DNA of 64,000 nucleotides from Alkalihalobacillus sp. TS-13 (lineage in GTDB: Bacteria; Bacillota; Bacilli; Bacillales; Fictibacillaceae). Under the pieces are notes generated by a model. It did not search any database. It was not told the origin of the DNA and worked only from the letters and a program-made list of their open reading frames with translations. The stretch lies in contig NZ_JAHKSI010000003.1 of assembly GCF_019720915.1 (NCBI RefSeq), positions 248,001 through 312,000 on the forward strand, in the 5' to 3' direction. Numbering within the stretch: the first letter of the stretch is position 1; each line of letters opens with the position of its first letter. This document shows positions 17,989-28,282 of this stretch, piece after piece. The translations under genes were made by a program, and so were the position numbers.

Positions 17989-18049
17989 TTCTGAATTTGA
18001 TGCATTCAGCAATAACCGAGAACGTACTTTACAACTGTTCCATATTCTG

Positions 18050-18375
18050 TAATAATAACGAAAACGATAGGATTACAGGTTTTGATGAGGAAAGTAGATT
18101 CGCCCGTTTTTCCATAGAGAGCTTCGGTATGCTGAAAAGAAGCGTTAAACGACGAATTGAAAATGGCCTTTGAACTTCACTTTGAACGTGCGTAGTGCAC
18201 TAGTAAGGTGTGACGGGAGTTGGCATCCGTTAAAAATGTCAGAGTATAAGAGTGTGTAGTCGATCACTCCGTACTTCATGAGGCTGGTCGTGTGAACGTT
18301 CAGTAAAACAAGGTGGTACCACGAGAATCAATCCTCGTCCTTAGACAATTGTCTTCGGGCGGGGATTTTTTATTT
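18050..18375 (+). promoter_or_regulatory. T-box leader, Met-specific
   Basis: The leader has the stem-I elements GATGAGGAAAGTAGA near 18085, the conserved T-box AAGGTGGTACCACG at 18309-18323 and a terminator (ATCCTCGTCC pairing with GGGCGGGGAT, then TTTTTT) at 18330-18372. A candidate specifier ATG at 18163-18165 is followed by GGC on the 3' side of stem I, which fits tRNA-Met and the methionyl-tRNA synthetase downstream. Uncharged tRNA should stabilise the antiterminator and turn the gene on. An ORF of 62 codons over this region is not a gene. Confidence 0.9.
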
Positions 18376-18461
18376 TAAGCTCTGTTCGTTTTTATAGTTG
18401 ATTTCTGCGAAATTCCAAACTGCTTTGTACAGTGAGATTTAACAAAAAGGAGGAAATGAGC

Positions 18462-20090
18462 ATGAACATTTTTATTGGTGGAGCTTGGCCATATGCGAAT
18501 GGATCACTGCATCTCGGTCACATTGCGAGTCTGCTGCCGGGGGATATACTAGCCCGTTATTACAGGTTGAAAGGGGAGAAAGTGCTTTATGTTTCAGGGA
18601 GCGATTGCAATGGTACACCGATAGCCATCCGTGCCAGACAGGAAGGGGTTTCACCAAAAGAAATCACAGACCGCTACCATAAGGAATTCGAAAAGTCATT
18701 CCGTGAGCTCGGGTTTTCATATGATCTATACAACCGCACTGATGACCCATTTCACCATCAGGAGGTTCACCATATTTTCAAGTCATTACTGGAAAATGGA
18801 TACCTCTATAAAAAGAATGTGGAGCAGAGCTATTGTGAAACAGACCGCCAGTTTTTACCTGACCGTTATGTAGAAGGTTTCTGTCCGGTTTGCGGAGAAG
18901 CTGCGAGAGGTGATCAGTGTGATCATTGCTCGACGATCTTGGATCCAGCAGATTTGGTGGAGCCGTGGTGTAAATTATGTGGCAACAAACCGATTGTAAA
19001 AGAAACGGAGCATTTCTATTTCGCATTGAAAAAATTCCAACAAGAGCTAGACAAGCTTGTACAAAAGGCTGAAAGAGAAGAAGGATGGCGAACGAATGCC
19101 AGTCAGCTTACGAAACGCTATTTGTCTGAAGGTCTGATCGATCGTGCGGCTACAAGGGATATTGAGCTTGGTGTGGATGTTCCGCTTGAAGGTTTTAAAG
19201 GTAAAAAGATTTATGTATGGATTGAGGCTGTAAGTGGATATTTGACGGCGAGCAAAAAGTGGGCCGAACTTCAGGGGAAAGACTGGAAAACATTTTGGGA
19301 TGAAGCACCAACAAAGGCCTATTATGTACATGGAAAGGATAATATTCCGTTCCATTCGATCATTTGGCCAGCAATTCTGTCAGGGCTCGGGGGATTGAAA
19401 CTGCCAGACCATATCATCTCAAGTGAATACCTGACGATCGAAAAGAAGAAGCTGTCGACAAGCCGTAACTGGGCGGTATGGGTGCCTGACCTTTTGAAAG
19501 ATTATCATCCTGACTCGATTCGTTATTTTCTTACGATCAATGGTCCCGAGCAAAGAGATGCTGATTTTTCATGGCGTGAATTCATCTACAGCCATAATAG
19601 TGAACTACTCGGTGCATATGGGAACTTCGTCAACAGGACACTGAAATTCATTGAAAAATCATATGAGGGAATCGTACCTGAGGCATTTCCGGAATCAGCA
19701 ATCCTTGAAAAAGTGAAACGGACCTACGAAGCAGTCGGAATTCATATTGAAAAAGGAGAATTCAAACGAGGGCTTGAAACGATATTCGAACTCATTCGAT
19801 CCAGCAACAAGTATTTCGATGAAAAGCAGCCCTGGAAACAGGTGAGCGAGGATCCTTCAGGGTGTGCCGTAACGCTGAACACGTGCACGCAGATCATCGT
19901 GAATCTATCCAATCTCTTATCGCCGTTTCTGCCTTTTTCATCTGGTAAGATTCAAGAATTATTAGCTCTTGAAGCATCATCCTGGGAATATGTCGAACTC
20001 CAATCGCTCCGCCTAAAAAGGATTGAACCGCTGTTTCAACGAATAGATGTAGAAAGAATAGACGAGGAAAGGCGAAAATTGGGAAGCTAG
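18462..20090 (+). CDS. metS: Methionyl-tRNA synthetase, short type
   Basis: A class I synthetase of about 542 residues: N-terminal [14 protein letters not shown] (the HIGH-type motif), a zinc-knuckle insertion with four Cys pairs (CPVCG, CDHC, CKLCG region, residues ~145-185) and the KMSKS-type loop [13 protein letters not shown]. It is shorter than the usual Bacillus enzyme (~660 residues) because the C-terminal tRNA-binding OB domain is missing. The double knuckle is typical of the MetRS1/E. coli-like group, which occurs as an extra copy in some Bacillus. The ATG at 18462 has AAGGAGG 8 nt upstream. Expression is controlled by the T-box leader. Confidence 0.93.
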   Translation: MNIFIGGAWPYANGSLHLGHIASLLPGDILARYYRLKGEKVLYVSGSDCNGTPIAIRARQEGVSPKEITDRYHKEFEKSFRELGFSYDLYNRTDDPFHHQEVHHIFKSLLENGYLYKKNVEQSYCETDRQFLPDRYVEGFCPVCGEAARGDQCDHCSTILDPADLVEPWCKLCGNKPIVKETEHFYFALKKFQQELDKLVQKAEREEGWRTNASQLTKRYLSEGLIDRAATRDIELGVDVPLEGFKGKKIYVWIEAVSGYLTASKKWAELQGKDWKTFWDEAPTKAYYVHGKDNIPFHSIIWPAILSGLGGLKLPDHIISSEYLTIEKKKLSTSRNWAVWVPDLLKDYHPDSIRYFLTINGPEQRDADFSWREFIYSHNSELLGAYGNFVNRTLKFIEKSYEGIVPEAFPESAILEKVKRTYEAVGIHIEKGEFKRGLETIFELIRSSNKYFDEKQPWKQVSEDPSGCAVTLNTCTQIIVNLSNLLSPFLPFSSGKIQELLALEASSWEYVELQSLRLKRIEPLFQRIDVERIDEERRKLGS

Positions 20091-20144
20091 GCAGACTGGA
20101 AATACTGAAAGTCATCCATACTTATCGAATAAGTAGCACCACTT

Positions 20145-20180
20145 AAATATCCGACACTGTTAGAAGGTGTCGGATATTTG
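20145..20180. terminator. Bidirectional terminator between metS and the ROK gene
   Basis: A long stem (AATATCCGACAC with GTGTCGGATATT) flanked by short T-rich and A-rich sides, placed between two convergent genes. Confidence 0.75.
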
Positions 20181-20201
20181 TGTCATTATTATATCTTGGA
20201 A

Positions 20202-21377
20202 TTACCGCTGAACTTCAAAGTAATTATACTTTCTTAAATTCAATGTATGAATACTGAAGTAATTTTTAAGTGCAATCATCGAAGCACCAAGGGAGCAAGC
20301 TCTTTTACCTAATGTAGATGATACAATTTCATGATAGTTGTTCATACGGGAGATTAAACGATCTTCTAACTGATTGATCAGCTCTGGATTCAGATTAAGA
20401 AGTTGACTATTGATGATGATTGTACCTGGATTGAAAATATTAATAATATTATTAAGTCCAATGGCAACATCATCGAAGAATTTCTCTATCAAATATTGAT
20501 GATTCTTAAACAAAACATCAATATCTAATTCATCGAATTCACTAATTAAAAGTCCTTCATCAATGAGCTGTTGCTTTAAGGCTTTTTCAGAGGCATACTG
20601 TTCCCAACATCCTTGATTTCCACATGGACATTGTAGTCCGTTTCCTTCAATGATCATGTGACCTATTTCTCCAGCAAACCCCTGGTAACCCCTATATATT
20701 TCATTATCTTTGAGGATTCCAAGCCCAATACCCGAATACATTGTTAAACAAAACAAATCTGTTATCGAGTAGTTGTAAACCTGCTCAGCATATGCACATA
20801 AGTTAGCGTTATTGTTTACATAAACAGGAACGTTGAACAGATCTTCCAGTTCTTTCTTAATGTTTACATCGATCCATCGAAGTTTAGGAGTGAAAATCAC
20901 TTTGTGTTCATTGGCTACAATTCCGTGTACTCCCACTCCGATTCCGACGAGTCCCACAGGTTTATATTGACCTTCACATTTACCAATAATTTCACTCAAA
21001 GCTTCAACTATATTTCTAAGAGCTGTAGTGGCATCTTTTTGAGTGGTCTCTATATCGTGTGAAAATAATGGCTTCCCGAGTAGATTCGTCACTTGGATTT
21101 GTATAAGGTGTTCATCTAAATCTACTCCAATTGAATAACCTGCTTCCCCATTCATTTGTAATAATATTGGCTTTCGACCTCCACTTGAGATCTCTGAGGG
21201 ACGTTCTATAACAAGGTTTTCAGTCATCATATCACTGATTTGGGCAGAAACAGTCGATTTATTCAAACCAGTTAATCGTGCTAGTTCGCTCCTTGAGATA
21301 GAGCCATGCTCAAAAATTTTCTCGATTAGGATCCTTCGGTTTAAAGCCTTTATATATGTAGCATCCCCTGTAGTCAT
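20202..21377 (-). CDS. ROK-family (XylR/NagC-type) transcriptional repressor
   Basis: A protein of about 391 residues with an N-terminal winged helix (SISRSELARLTGLNKSTVSAQISDMMTENLVIE, residues ~25-57) and a ROK sugar-kinase-like domain. The ROK domain carries VGIGVGVHGIV, GEIGHMIIEGNG and the zinc-binding CPCGNQGCWEQYAS. ROK repressors are relieved by sugars. It is divergent to the TRAP/GH31/uronate operon and is the likely regulator of it. ATG 21377 has GAAAGGAAG upstream; the longer frame to 21401 lacks a site. Codon use is AT-rich like the operon next to it. Confidence 0.9.
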   Translation of the reverse strand: MTTGDATYIKALNRRILIEKIFEHGSISRSELARLTGLNKSTVSAQISDMMTENLVIERPSEISSGGRKPILLQMNGEAGYSIGVDLDEHLIQIQVTNLLGKPLFSHDIETTQKDATTALRNIVEALSEIIGKCEGQYKPVGLVGIGVGVHGIVANEHKVIFTPKLRWIDVNIKKELEDLFNVPVYVNNNANLCAYAEQVYNYSITDLFCLTMYSGIGLGILKDNEIYRGYQGFAGEIGHMIIEGNGLQCPCGNQGCWEQYASEKALKQQLIDEGLLISEFDELDIDVLFKNHQYLIEKFFDDVAIGLNNIINIFNPGTIIINSQLLNLNPELINQLEDRLISRMNNYHEIVSSTLGKRACSLGASMIALKNYFSIHTLNLRKYNYFEVQR

Positions 21378-21438
21378 CACAATCTTCCTTTCAAAAAACA
21401 CTTGAAATTAATAGCGGTTACATCTATTATAATACTAA

Positions 21439-21461
21439 TAGTTCGTTGGGTAAACAAACAA
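21439..21461. promoter_or_regulatory. Candidate ROK repressor operator
   Basis: Imperfect palindrome TAGTTCGTT-N5-AACAAACAA (7 of 9 positions match). It resembles known XylR operators, which are built of GTTTGTT/AACAAAC halves, and lies between the divergent ROK gene and dctP. Confidence 0.6.
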
Positions 21462-21468
21462 AGTTTTT

Positions 21469-21482
21469 TGTAAGCGTAAACA
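21469..21482 (+). promoter_or_regulatory. Candidate catabolite response element (cre)
   Basis: TGTAAGCGTAAACA matches the CcpA consensus TGWAANCGNTNWCA at all but one position. It sits 28 nt before the dctP start, a typical repressing position, so glucose should silence the operon. Confidence 0.6.
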
Positions 21483-21509
21483 TTACAAATATGAAAGGAG
21501 ATTGTTCAC

Positions 21510-22502
21510 ATGAAAAGGGTTAGTGTATGGATAATGTTGCTCTGTCTTGTCATATTTTCTGTAGCTGGTTGTGGAAATGGAGAAGGCGGGGGCGAGTCCC
21601 AGGAATTAAAGATGGCTCATAACCTAGGAGAAGACCACCCAGTCCATAAAGCCTTGGAACAGTTTTCAGATAGTGTAGAAAAGAAGACCAATGGTGAGGT
21701 CAAAGTAAAAATTTATGCTAATGGAGTCTTAGGCAGCGAGAAGGAAGTTTTGGAGCAAATCCAAAGTGGTGCTATTGACATGACGAAAGTAAGTGCAGGA
21801 GCAATGGAAAGCTTTTCTAAAGAATATTCCGTATTTTCATTGCCCTACATTTTTGAGAGTGACTCCCACTATCGTGATGTAATGGAGTCTGATGTAGCCA
21901 AAGAAATATACAAGTCAACTTCTGAAAAAGGATTAATGGGATTGACTTATTTGGACTCAGGAGCCAGAAGCTTTTATACAAAAAATACCCCAATCAAATC
22001 TCCAGAAGATCTTAAAGGTAAGAAGATTCGAGTAATGGATAGTCCATCAGCAATTAAAATGGTTAAATTACTCGGAGGAACACCTACACCAATGCCTTAT
22101 AACGAAATTTACACTGCCTTGCAACAAGGTGTTGTAGATGGGGCAGAAAGTAATCCAACGGCACTCACAACTGGTAAACATGGTGAAGTCTCTAAAGTTT
22201 TTTCTGAAAACGAACATACAACAATTCCTGATATCGTAGTCATCAGCACGAATACTTGGAATAATCTCTCTGACTCACAAAAAGACGCAATGAAAGAAGC
22301 CGGAGAAGAAGCAACTAAGTATCATACTAAACTTTGGGCTCAATCTATTGAAGATGCTAAGTCAGAAGCAAAAGATATGGGTGTTGAATTCTATGAAGTT
22401 GATAAAGAACCATTTATTAAAGCTGTTCAGCCAATGCACGAAGAATTTAAAGAAGATAAGGACTTAGCAAAAATCATTGAAGATATAAAGAAATTGAAAT
22501 AA
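21510..22502 (+). CDS. dctP: TRAP transporter substrate-binding lipoprotein (DctP family)
   Basis: A 330-residue extracytoplasmic binding protein. The signal peptide ends in a lipobox (SVAGC), so it is a lipoprotein, as expected in a Gram-positive. DctP features include LKMAHNLGEDHPVHKALEQF, the conserved Arg of the acid-binding site in GARSFYTKNTPI, and LGGTPTPMPYNEIYTALQQGVVDGAESN. DctP proteins bind carboxylated ligands, including uronates, which suits the uronate isomerase in the same operon. Confidence 0.92.
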   Translation: MKRVSVWIMLLCLVIFSVAGCGNGEGGGESQELKMAHNLGEDHPVHKALEQFSDSVEKKTNGEVKVKIYANGVLGSEKEVLEQIQSGAIDMTKVSAGAMESFSKEYSVFSLPYIFESDSHYRDVMESDVAKEIYKSTSEKGLMGLTYLDSGARSFYTKNTPIKSPEDLKGKKIRVMDSPSAIKMVKLLGGTPTPMPYNEIYTALQQGVVDGAESNPTALTTGKHGEVSKVFSENEHTTIPDIVVISTNTWNNLSDSQKDAMKEAGEEATKYHTKLWAQSIEDAKSEAKDMGVEFYEVDKEPFIKAVQPMHEEFKEDKDLAKIIEDIKKLK

Positions 22503-22605
22503 TAAAAAACAATCTGACCAGGAAATGCGGGTCGGAGAACACTGAATTGATGCCGGCCATTACACTTAATACTCTTTTTGAGCAGCCATAGGGAGGATTG
22601 TAAGC

Positions 22606-23094
22606 ATGATAGTTAATAAAGTGAAAGTAACACTCGATCGCGTAATTCTTTCTATCACTTTCCTATTTACAATCATTTTATTTCTCGGTGCAATTTGGCA
22701 GGTTTTTAGCCGTTACTTGCTAAATATGCCGAGTACGTTTACGGGAGAACTTCTCCGTTTTCTACTAATTTGGACAGCTATTTTGGGTGCTAGCTATGCT
22801 TTTGGTTCGAATCAACACTTGGCCATTACATTTTTGAAAAATAAGTTTAAAGGTGTCAATCGCTTATTGATAAGAATCATAAATGACCTTTTTATTTTGA
22901 TCTTCGCTATTTTAATCATGATCAAAGGCGGGCTAGAAGTAGTCGAGGTCACGATGTTACAGACTACTCCAATATTAAATCTCCCAATGGGGTATGTATA
23001 TGCGGTTCTACCTATTAGCGGCGTAGTCATCGTTATATATAAGTTGCTGCTGTTGTCTGAATATAAACAAGTGATCAGAAGAGAGGGGGGATGA
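22606..23094 (+). CDS. dctQ: TRAP transporter small permease (DctQ)
   Basis: A 162-residue protein with four membrane helices and the DctQ-type region VFSRYLLNMPSTFTGELLRFLLIWTAILGASYAF. It forms the membrane complex with DctM, using a sodium or proton gradient. GGGAGGATTG ribosome-binding site; 3 nt separates it from dctM. The 103-nt gap after dctP contains no clear terminator. Confidence 0.9.
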   Translation: MIVNKVKVTLDRVILSITFLFTIILFLGAIWQVFSRYLLNMPSTFTGELLRFLLIWTAILGASYAFGSNQHLAITFLKNKFKGVNRLLIRIINDLFILIFAILIMIKGGLEVVEVTMLQTTPILNLPMGYVYAVLPISGVVIVIYKLLLLSEYKQVIRREGG

Positions 23095-23097
23095 CTT

Positions 23098-24405
23098 ATG
23101 GATCCATCTTTACAGGCTGCATTGATTCTTTTTGGTGTATTTTTTGTTTTATTAGCAATCGGTGTACCCATTTCTGTAGGTATCGGTGTTTCATCATTTA
23201 TTACGGCTCTAACGGTTGTTCCCCTTGATGTTGCTGTTTTTTCTGCCGCTCAGAAGATGGTACAAGGGATTAATAGCTTTGCACTACTAGCTGTAATTTT
23301 CTTTATTTTATCAGGGAGCATTATGAATAATGGTGGGATAGCGATACGACTTATCAATCTAGCAAAATTAATTGGTGGCAGGTTGCCCGGTTCTCTTGCT
23401 CATACGAACGTAGTCGGCAATATGTTATTCGGTTCGATTTCTGGCTCAGCAGTAGCTGCAGCTGCGGCAATTGGTAAGGTAATGACACCCTTACAAACCA
23501 AAGAAGGATATGATCGATCTTATTCCGCAGCTGTTAATATTGCCTCTTCTCCTACGGGGCTATTGATCCCTCCGAGTAGTGTACTGATCCTATATTCTTT
23601 AGTGAGTGGAGGTACATCGATTTCTGCCCTCTTTCTTGCTGGTTATTTACCAGGAATTTTAATGGGCTTGTCAATTATGGCGGTAGCGTATTTCATCGCA
23701 AAAAAGGAAAACTATCCAGTTGCTGAACGATCGTCATTCTCAGAAGGAACTAAGATAGTTCTTGATGCAATTCCAAGTTTAATGCTTATTGTCATTGTTA
23801 TTGGAGGAATTGTTGCAGGTATTTTCACTGCAACTGAGGGAGCTGCAGTAGCTGTTCTCTATTCTATTATCCTATCAGCCTTTTATAAACAAATTAAGAT
23901 GAAACATATCCCGATTATCTTAACTGAAACAATAGTAATGACTGGGATAGTCCTATTACTAGTGGGTGCTTCTTCCATCATGTCATGGGTGATGGCATTC
24001 ACAGGTATTCCAGTGGCGATAAGCGAGCTGTTGATATCTATTTCAGAAAATCCGATCATTATCCTCCTGCTGATGAATGTCATCTTGTTGATCATTGGAA
24101 CATTTATGGATCTGACACCAGCTGTTTTGATATTCACGCCAATCTTCTTACCGATTGCTACACAGTTAGGAATGGATCCTGTCCATTTCGGTATCGTTTT
24201 AGTTTTTAACTTGTGTATCGGTATAATGACTCCACCAGTAGGCAGTTGTTTATTCGTTGGATGTAGTGTAGCAAATGTATCAATAGAATCTGTACTCAAA
24301 CCATTATCGAAAATGTTCGTAGCATTGTTTATCGCATTGTTATTGATTACGTATATTCCGTGGTTCAGTTTATTCCTTCCAGAATTATTTGGACTTATGA
24401 AATAG
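23098..24405 (+). CDS. dctM: TRAP transporter large permease (DctM)
   Basis: A 435-residue membrane protein with about twelve helices and DctM hallmarks: GNMLFGSISGSAVAAAAAIGKVM, IASSPTGLLIPPS and the C-terminal MTPPVGSCLFVG. It is the translocation subunit. With dctP and dctQ it makes a complete TRAP importer. Confidence 0.93.
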   Translation: MDPSLQAALILFGVFFVLLAIGVPISVGIGVSSFITALTVVPLDVAVFSAAQKMVQGINSFALLAVIFFILSGSIMNNGGIAIRLINLAKLIGGRLPGSLAHTNVVGNMLFGSISGSAVAAAAAIGKVMTPLQTKEGYDRSYSAAVNIASSPTGLLIPPSSVLILYSLVSGGTSISALFLAGYLPGILMGLSIMAVAYFIAKKENYPVAERSSFSEGTKIVLDAIPSLMLIVIVIGGIVAGIFTATEGAAVAVLYSIILSAFYKQIKMKHIPIILTETIVMTGIVLLLVGASSIMSWVMAFTGIPVAISELLISISENPIIILLLMNVILLIIGTFMDLTPAVLIFTPIFLPIATQLGMDPVHFGIVLVFNLCIGIMTPPVGSCLFVGCSVANVSIESVLKPLSKMFVALFIALLLITYIPWFSLFLPELFGLMK

Positions 24406-24419
24406 GGGTGATTCACAGT

Positions 24420-26807
24420 ATGATTAAGCCAATACGCTTCTCTTTAACTAAAAATCAACATAATAAACTTACTTTCCAATCAGGTGAAGAGCGTATCGAT
24501 ATTTATGTGTTAGAAGAAGAGATATTTAGAGTTTACCAGCCTTTTGATAAGGAGGTCACTCTTGATCGAACATGGATTGTTGCCCCAGGTCAAGAGGACA
24601 TACCTTATGAAGGTAGAGACCGGTTTGATAAGAGTATGTTTACGCTACCTCCTTATGAAGTAGAGGAACAAGAAGATGAAATATCCATATCAACAAGTAA
24701 ACTTAAAGCTGTCATCACTCTGACAGGTTTTACAATACAATGGTATTCCAAAAATAAAGATAATTGGGTGAGAATCGCTGGCGATCGTAAGACTCAAAGC
24801 TATAATTTTAACAACAACTTAGGAAGTGAAGTCGTTCACTATATGGAGAGAAGTACAAACGATCTCTATTTCGGACTTGGTGAAAAAGGAGGTCTGATGA
24901 ATCGCAGTAAAAAGCGCTATCAAATGAGGACGATTGATGCAATGGGGTATGATGCTGAATCAACAGATCCATTATACAAGAATATACCTTTTTATCTTGT
25001 CCACAATCTATCTCATTCGAATTCTTATGCGATTCTATATGATAACTACTCAGATAGTGTGTTTGATATGGGTGCAGAGCTTGATAATTACCATGGGCTT
25101 TATCGGTACTATCAGGCGAAAAAGGGTGACCTTGATTATTATTTCATCCTTGGGCCTACAATCAAGAATGCTGTAGAGCGATATACCTGGCTTACCGGTA
25201 GAATGATTATGCCGCCAAAATGGAGCTTGGGTTATTCAGGTTCTACTATGACATATACAGATGCACCTGATGCGCAGGAGCAACTGAAGCGGTTTGTGGA
25301 TGACTGCAAGCATCACGACATTCCATGTGATTCATTTCAACTTTCCTCAGGTTACACTTCAATCGGTGATAAACGGTATGTTTTCAATTGGAATAAATCG
25401 AAAATTCCTGATCCTAATCAGATGAATGATTATTTTCATGAACATTCCATTCAGGTCTGCGCAAATATTAAACCTTGTTTACTTGAAGATCATCCTCAAT
25501 ACGAAGAATTGAAGCGGAAAGGTTATTTCGTAAAAAGGAATAAAGGTAATGACCCTGAGATATCTCAGTTTTGGGATGCATTAGGATCTTATCTCGACTT
25601 TACTCAAGAAGGCACCATCCGTTGGTGGAAGGACAATATCAAGGAAATGCTTTTATCCTATGGGATTGATTCAACGTGGAACGATAATAATGAATATGAA
25701 ATTTGGGATGAAGGCGCGTGGGTTTATGGTTTCGGAAAAAAGATCCCAGTTTCGTATGTAAAACCCATACTTACCTTACTAATGGTGAAAGCTTCATTTG
25801 AAGCCCAAAAAGAATTCAATCCGTCAATTCGACCTTACTTGATATCAAGGTCAGGTGTACCAGGAATGCATCGATATGTACAAACTTGGTCGGGAGATAA
25901 CTTTACTGAGTGGAAAACAATCCGATACAACTTAAAAATGGGTCTTAGCCTTAGTTTATCAGGTATTTATAATTTTGGTCATGATGTGGGTGGTTTTGCC
26001 GGGAATGCACCAGAACCGGAGTTGTTCATTCGATGGTTACAAAACGGTATTTTTCATCCGCGGTTCACAATCCATTCTTGGAATGATGATCAAACCGTTA
26101 ATGTACCCTGGATGTATCCGGAATATATGGACATTATCCGAGGACTGATGAAAGAGCGTGTAAAATGGATTCCTTATCTTTATCACCTCACATACCTAGC
26201 ACATCAAAACTATCAGCCTATCCTGGTACCTACCTTTTATCATTTTGAAGATGATTCAAAGACTTTTGGAGAAAATGATGAATTTATGGTAGGCGAAGAC
26301 TTATTGATAGCTAATGTTATGGACAAAGGCATAACAAACCGAAAAGTATATCTTCCATTAAACGAAGACGGATGGTATGACATAAACAGTGGAGATTGGT
26401 ACGAAGGAGGACAGGAAATTATAGTTGATGCCTCTTTAGAAACGATCCCGATGTTTGCCCAATCTGGGGCAGTATTACCTATTCGAGATGGAGAAATTAC
26501 TGTTGAAAATAAGCAGGATACTGAACGAGGGCTACTAGTATTTCCTCAAATGAAAAGTGTAAGTGTTAAGAAGAAATTGTATGAAGATGATGGCTACAGT
26601 ATGGACTATCGTGATGGTGTTTCTTCTTGGTTAATTGTAAAAATGAAAACCACTGAGAAGGTGATCGATATAGAAGTTCATATTGAAGGTGAATACAAAC
26701 CTCCTTATTCATCTATCACTCTATATTTTCCTAAGACAGAACAAAGAAAGATTCTGATTAATAAGTCAGAAGTTCCGCAACCCAACGAATATCGGGTTCA
26801 TCTTTAA
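24420..26807 (+). CDS. Glycoside hydrolase family 31
   Basis: A protein of about 795 residues without a signal peptide, so cytoplasmic. The GH31 (alpha/beta)8 barrel carries the nucleophile motif WNDNNE with Asp422 and the acid/base Asp493 in WSGDNFTEW, followed by GHDVGGFAG. It has the N-terminal beta-sandwich and proximal C-terminal domains of alpha-glucosidases and alpha-xylosidases. The operon (TRAP importer plus uronate isomerase) suggests an imported alpha-linked oligosaccharide that bears a uronic acid; the exact linkage cannot be told. The ATG at 24420 follows AGGGGTGATT directly after dctM; the frame opens earlier inside dctM. Confidence 0.9.
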   Translation: MIKPIRFSLTKNQHNKLTFQSGEERIDIYVLEEEIFRVYQPFDKEVTLDRTWIVAPGQEDIPYEGRDRFDKSMFTLPPYEVEEQEDEISISTSKLKAVITLTGFTIQWYSKNKDNWVRIAGDRKTQSYNFNNNLGSEVVHYMERSTNDLYFGLGEKGGLMNRSKKRYQMRTIDAMGYDAESTDPLYKNIPFYLVHNLSHSNSYAILYDNYSDSVFDMGAELDNYHGLYRYYQAKKGDLDYYFILGPTIKNAVERYTWLTGRMIMPPKWSLGYSGSTMTYTDAPDAQEQLKRFVDDCKHHDIPCDSFQLSSGYTSIGDKRYVFNWNKSKIPDPNQMNDYFHEHSIQVCANIKPCLLEDHPQYEELKRKGYFVKRNKGNDPEISQFWDALGSYLDFTQEGTIRWWKDNIKEMLLSYGIDSTWNDNNEYEIWDEGAWVYGFGKKIPVSYVKPILTLLMVKASFEAQKEFNPSIRPYLISRSGVPGMHRYVQTWSGDNFTEWKTIRYNLKMGLSLSLSGIYNFGHDVGGFAGNAPEPELFIRWLQNGIFHPRFTIHSWNDDQTVNVPWMYPEYMDIIRGLMKERVKWIPYLYHLTYLAHQNYQPILVPTFYHFEDDSKTFGENDEFMVGEDLLIANVMDKGITNRKVYLPLNEDGWYDINSGDWYEGGQEIIVDASLETIPMFAQSGAVLPIRDGEITVENKQDTERGLLVFPQMKSVSVKKKLYEDDGYSMDYRDGVSSWLIVKMKTTEKVIDIEVHIEGEYKPPYSSITLYFPKTEQRKILINKSEVPQPNEYRVHL

Positions 26808-26829
26808 TAGAAGGGAGAGCGAATATAGA

Positions 26830-28233
26830 ATGAAGACATTTATATCAGAGGATTTCCTTTTAACAAACGATTATGCTGTGGAACTTTATCACAACTATGC
26901 CAAAAACTTGCCGATTATTGATTATCATAACCACCTCCCAATAGAAGAAATCAATCAGAATAAGTCGTTTAATAACCTAACAGAGATATGGTTAGCGGAT
27001 GACCATTATAAGTGGCGGTTGTTAAGGGCTGATGGTGTTGATGAGAGATTCATCATGGGAAATTCTACTGTGAAAGAGAAATACATGGCATGGGTGAAAA
27101 CGGTTCAAAATTCAATCGGCAACCCACTCTACACTTGGACACACATGGAATTGCTCCGATATTTTCAAATTGATGAGTTGTTAAATGAGGATAATGCTGA
27201 ATCTGTTTGGAATAAAGCGAATGAGATGCTTCAGAATGAAAACATGTCAGTAAGGAATCTATTATTGCAAAGTAAGGTGGAGTATGTCGCGACTACAGAT
27301 GACCCTACAGATGATCTTTCACATCATAGCGATTTGCAAAATGAGGACTTCGCTGTAAAGGTCGCCCCTACTTTCCGACCTGATCAAGCATTGAATGTCG
27401 ATACTGAAGGATTCATTACATGGTTGACTAAACTAGGTGCGACAGTTGGAAAAGAAATAGAAGATTACTCAACATTTCTAAGTGCCTTATCAGATCGCGT
27501 TGATCACTTTCACGAACATGGCTGTAAAGCCTCTGATCATGGGATCAACCTGATGTATTATGAGCGTGCGTCTGATAAGGAATTAGAACTGATCTTTAAG
27601 AAACGGCTGAACAGACAATTCCTTACAGAGAAGGAAATACGACAGTTTAAAACTGAAACCCTCTATTATCTAGGTACTCTTTATCATAAAAAAAATTGGG
27701 CGATGCAGTTACATCTAGGACCACTTCGCAATAATAATTCAAAGATGTTCGATTTGTTAGGTAGAGACAGTGGATTTGATTCAATGAACGATCAATTGTT
27801 AGCAGAACCTCTCTCAAAGTTCTTAGATAGTCTTGAAGTGAATCGAGCTCTTCCAAAGACAATTTTATATTGTTTGAATCCGAAGGATAATTACATCTTA
27901 GCCACGATGGCGGGGAATTTTCAGGATGGTAGTATCCCTGGAAAAATTCAATTTGGTCCGGCGTGGTGGTTTAATGACCATATACATGGTATAGAAGAAC
28001 AAATGCAAATCTTATCAAATGTAGGTTTACTCAAGCATTTCATAGGAATGCTGACAGATTCTCGTTCTTTCCTCTCATTCTCCAGGCATGAATATTTCAG
28101 AAGGATACTTTGCAATATGCTTGGCGAGTGGATGCATAAAGGTTGGATTCCTGATGATAAAGAGTTGCTAGGAAGCTATGTAATGGATATTTCCTACCAT
28201 AACGCTAAACGTTATTTTGAAATTCAAACGTGA
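26830..28233 (+). CDS. uxaC: Uronate isomerase UxaC
   Basis: A 467-residue member of the amidohydrolase-superfamily uronate isomerases. It has the N-terminal PIIDYHNHLP metal-binding HxH, EIWLADDHYKWRLLRADGV, VATTDDPTDDL, MQLHLGPLRNNN and LTDSRSFLSFSRHEYFRRILCN. It converts D-glucuronate to fructuronate or galacturonate to tagaturonate. The later pathway genes (reductase, dehydratase, KDG kinase and aldolase) are not in the window. GGGAGAGCG ribosome-binding site, 22 nt after the GH31 gene. Confidence 0.95.
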   Translation: MKTFISEDFLLTNDYAVELYHNYAKNLPIIDYHNHLPIEEINQNKSFNNLTEIWLADDHYKWRLLRADGVDERFIMGNSTVKEKYMAWVKTVQNSIGNPLYTWTHMELLRYFQIDELLNEDNAESVWNKANEMLQNENMSVRNLLLQSKVEYVATTDDPTDDLSHHSDLQNEDFAVKVAPTFRPDQALNVDTEGFITWLTKLGATVGKEIEDYSTFLSALSDRVDHFHEHGCKASDHGINLMYYERASDKELELIFKKRLNRQFLTEKEIRQFKTETLYYLGTLYHKKNWAMQLHLGPLRNNNSKMFDLLGRDSGFDSMNDQLLAEPLSKFLDSLEVNRALPKTILYCLNPKDNYILATMAGNFQDGSIPGKIQFGPAWWFNDHIHGIEEQMQILSNVGLLKHFIGMLTDSRSFLSFSRHEYFRRILCNMLGEWMHKGWIPDDKELLGSYVMDISYHNAKRYFEIQT

Positions 28234-28247
28234 AGGAAAATGAGCAC

Positions 28248-28263
28248 GGTTGAACGTTCAACC
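28248..28263. promoter_or_regulatory. Perfect 16-bp palindrome after uxaC
   Basis: GGTTGAACGTTCAACC is fully self-complementary and has no T run, so it is more like a protein-binding site than a terminator. It lies 15 nt past the uxaC stop and just before a strong AAAGGAGGG ribosome-binding site. Confidence 0.4.
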
Positions 28264-28282
28264 AGCACATTAAAGGAGGGTT

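Noticed and set aside
17985-18173. 62-codon ORF before metS
   Set aside because: It covers stem I of the T-box leader.
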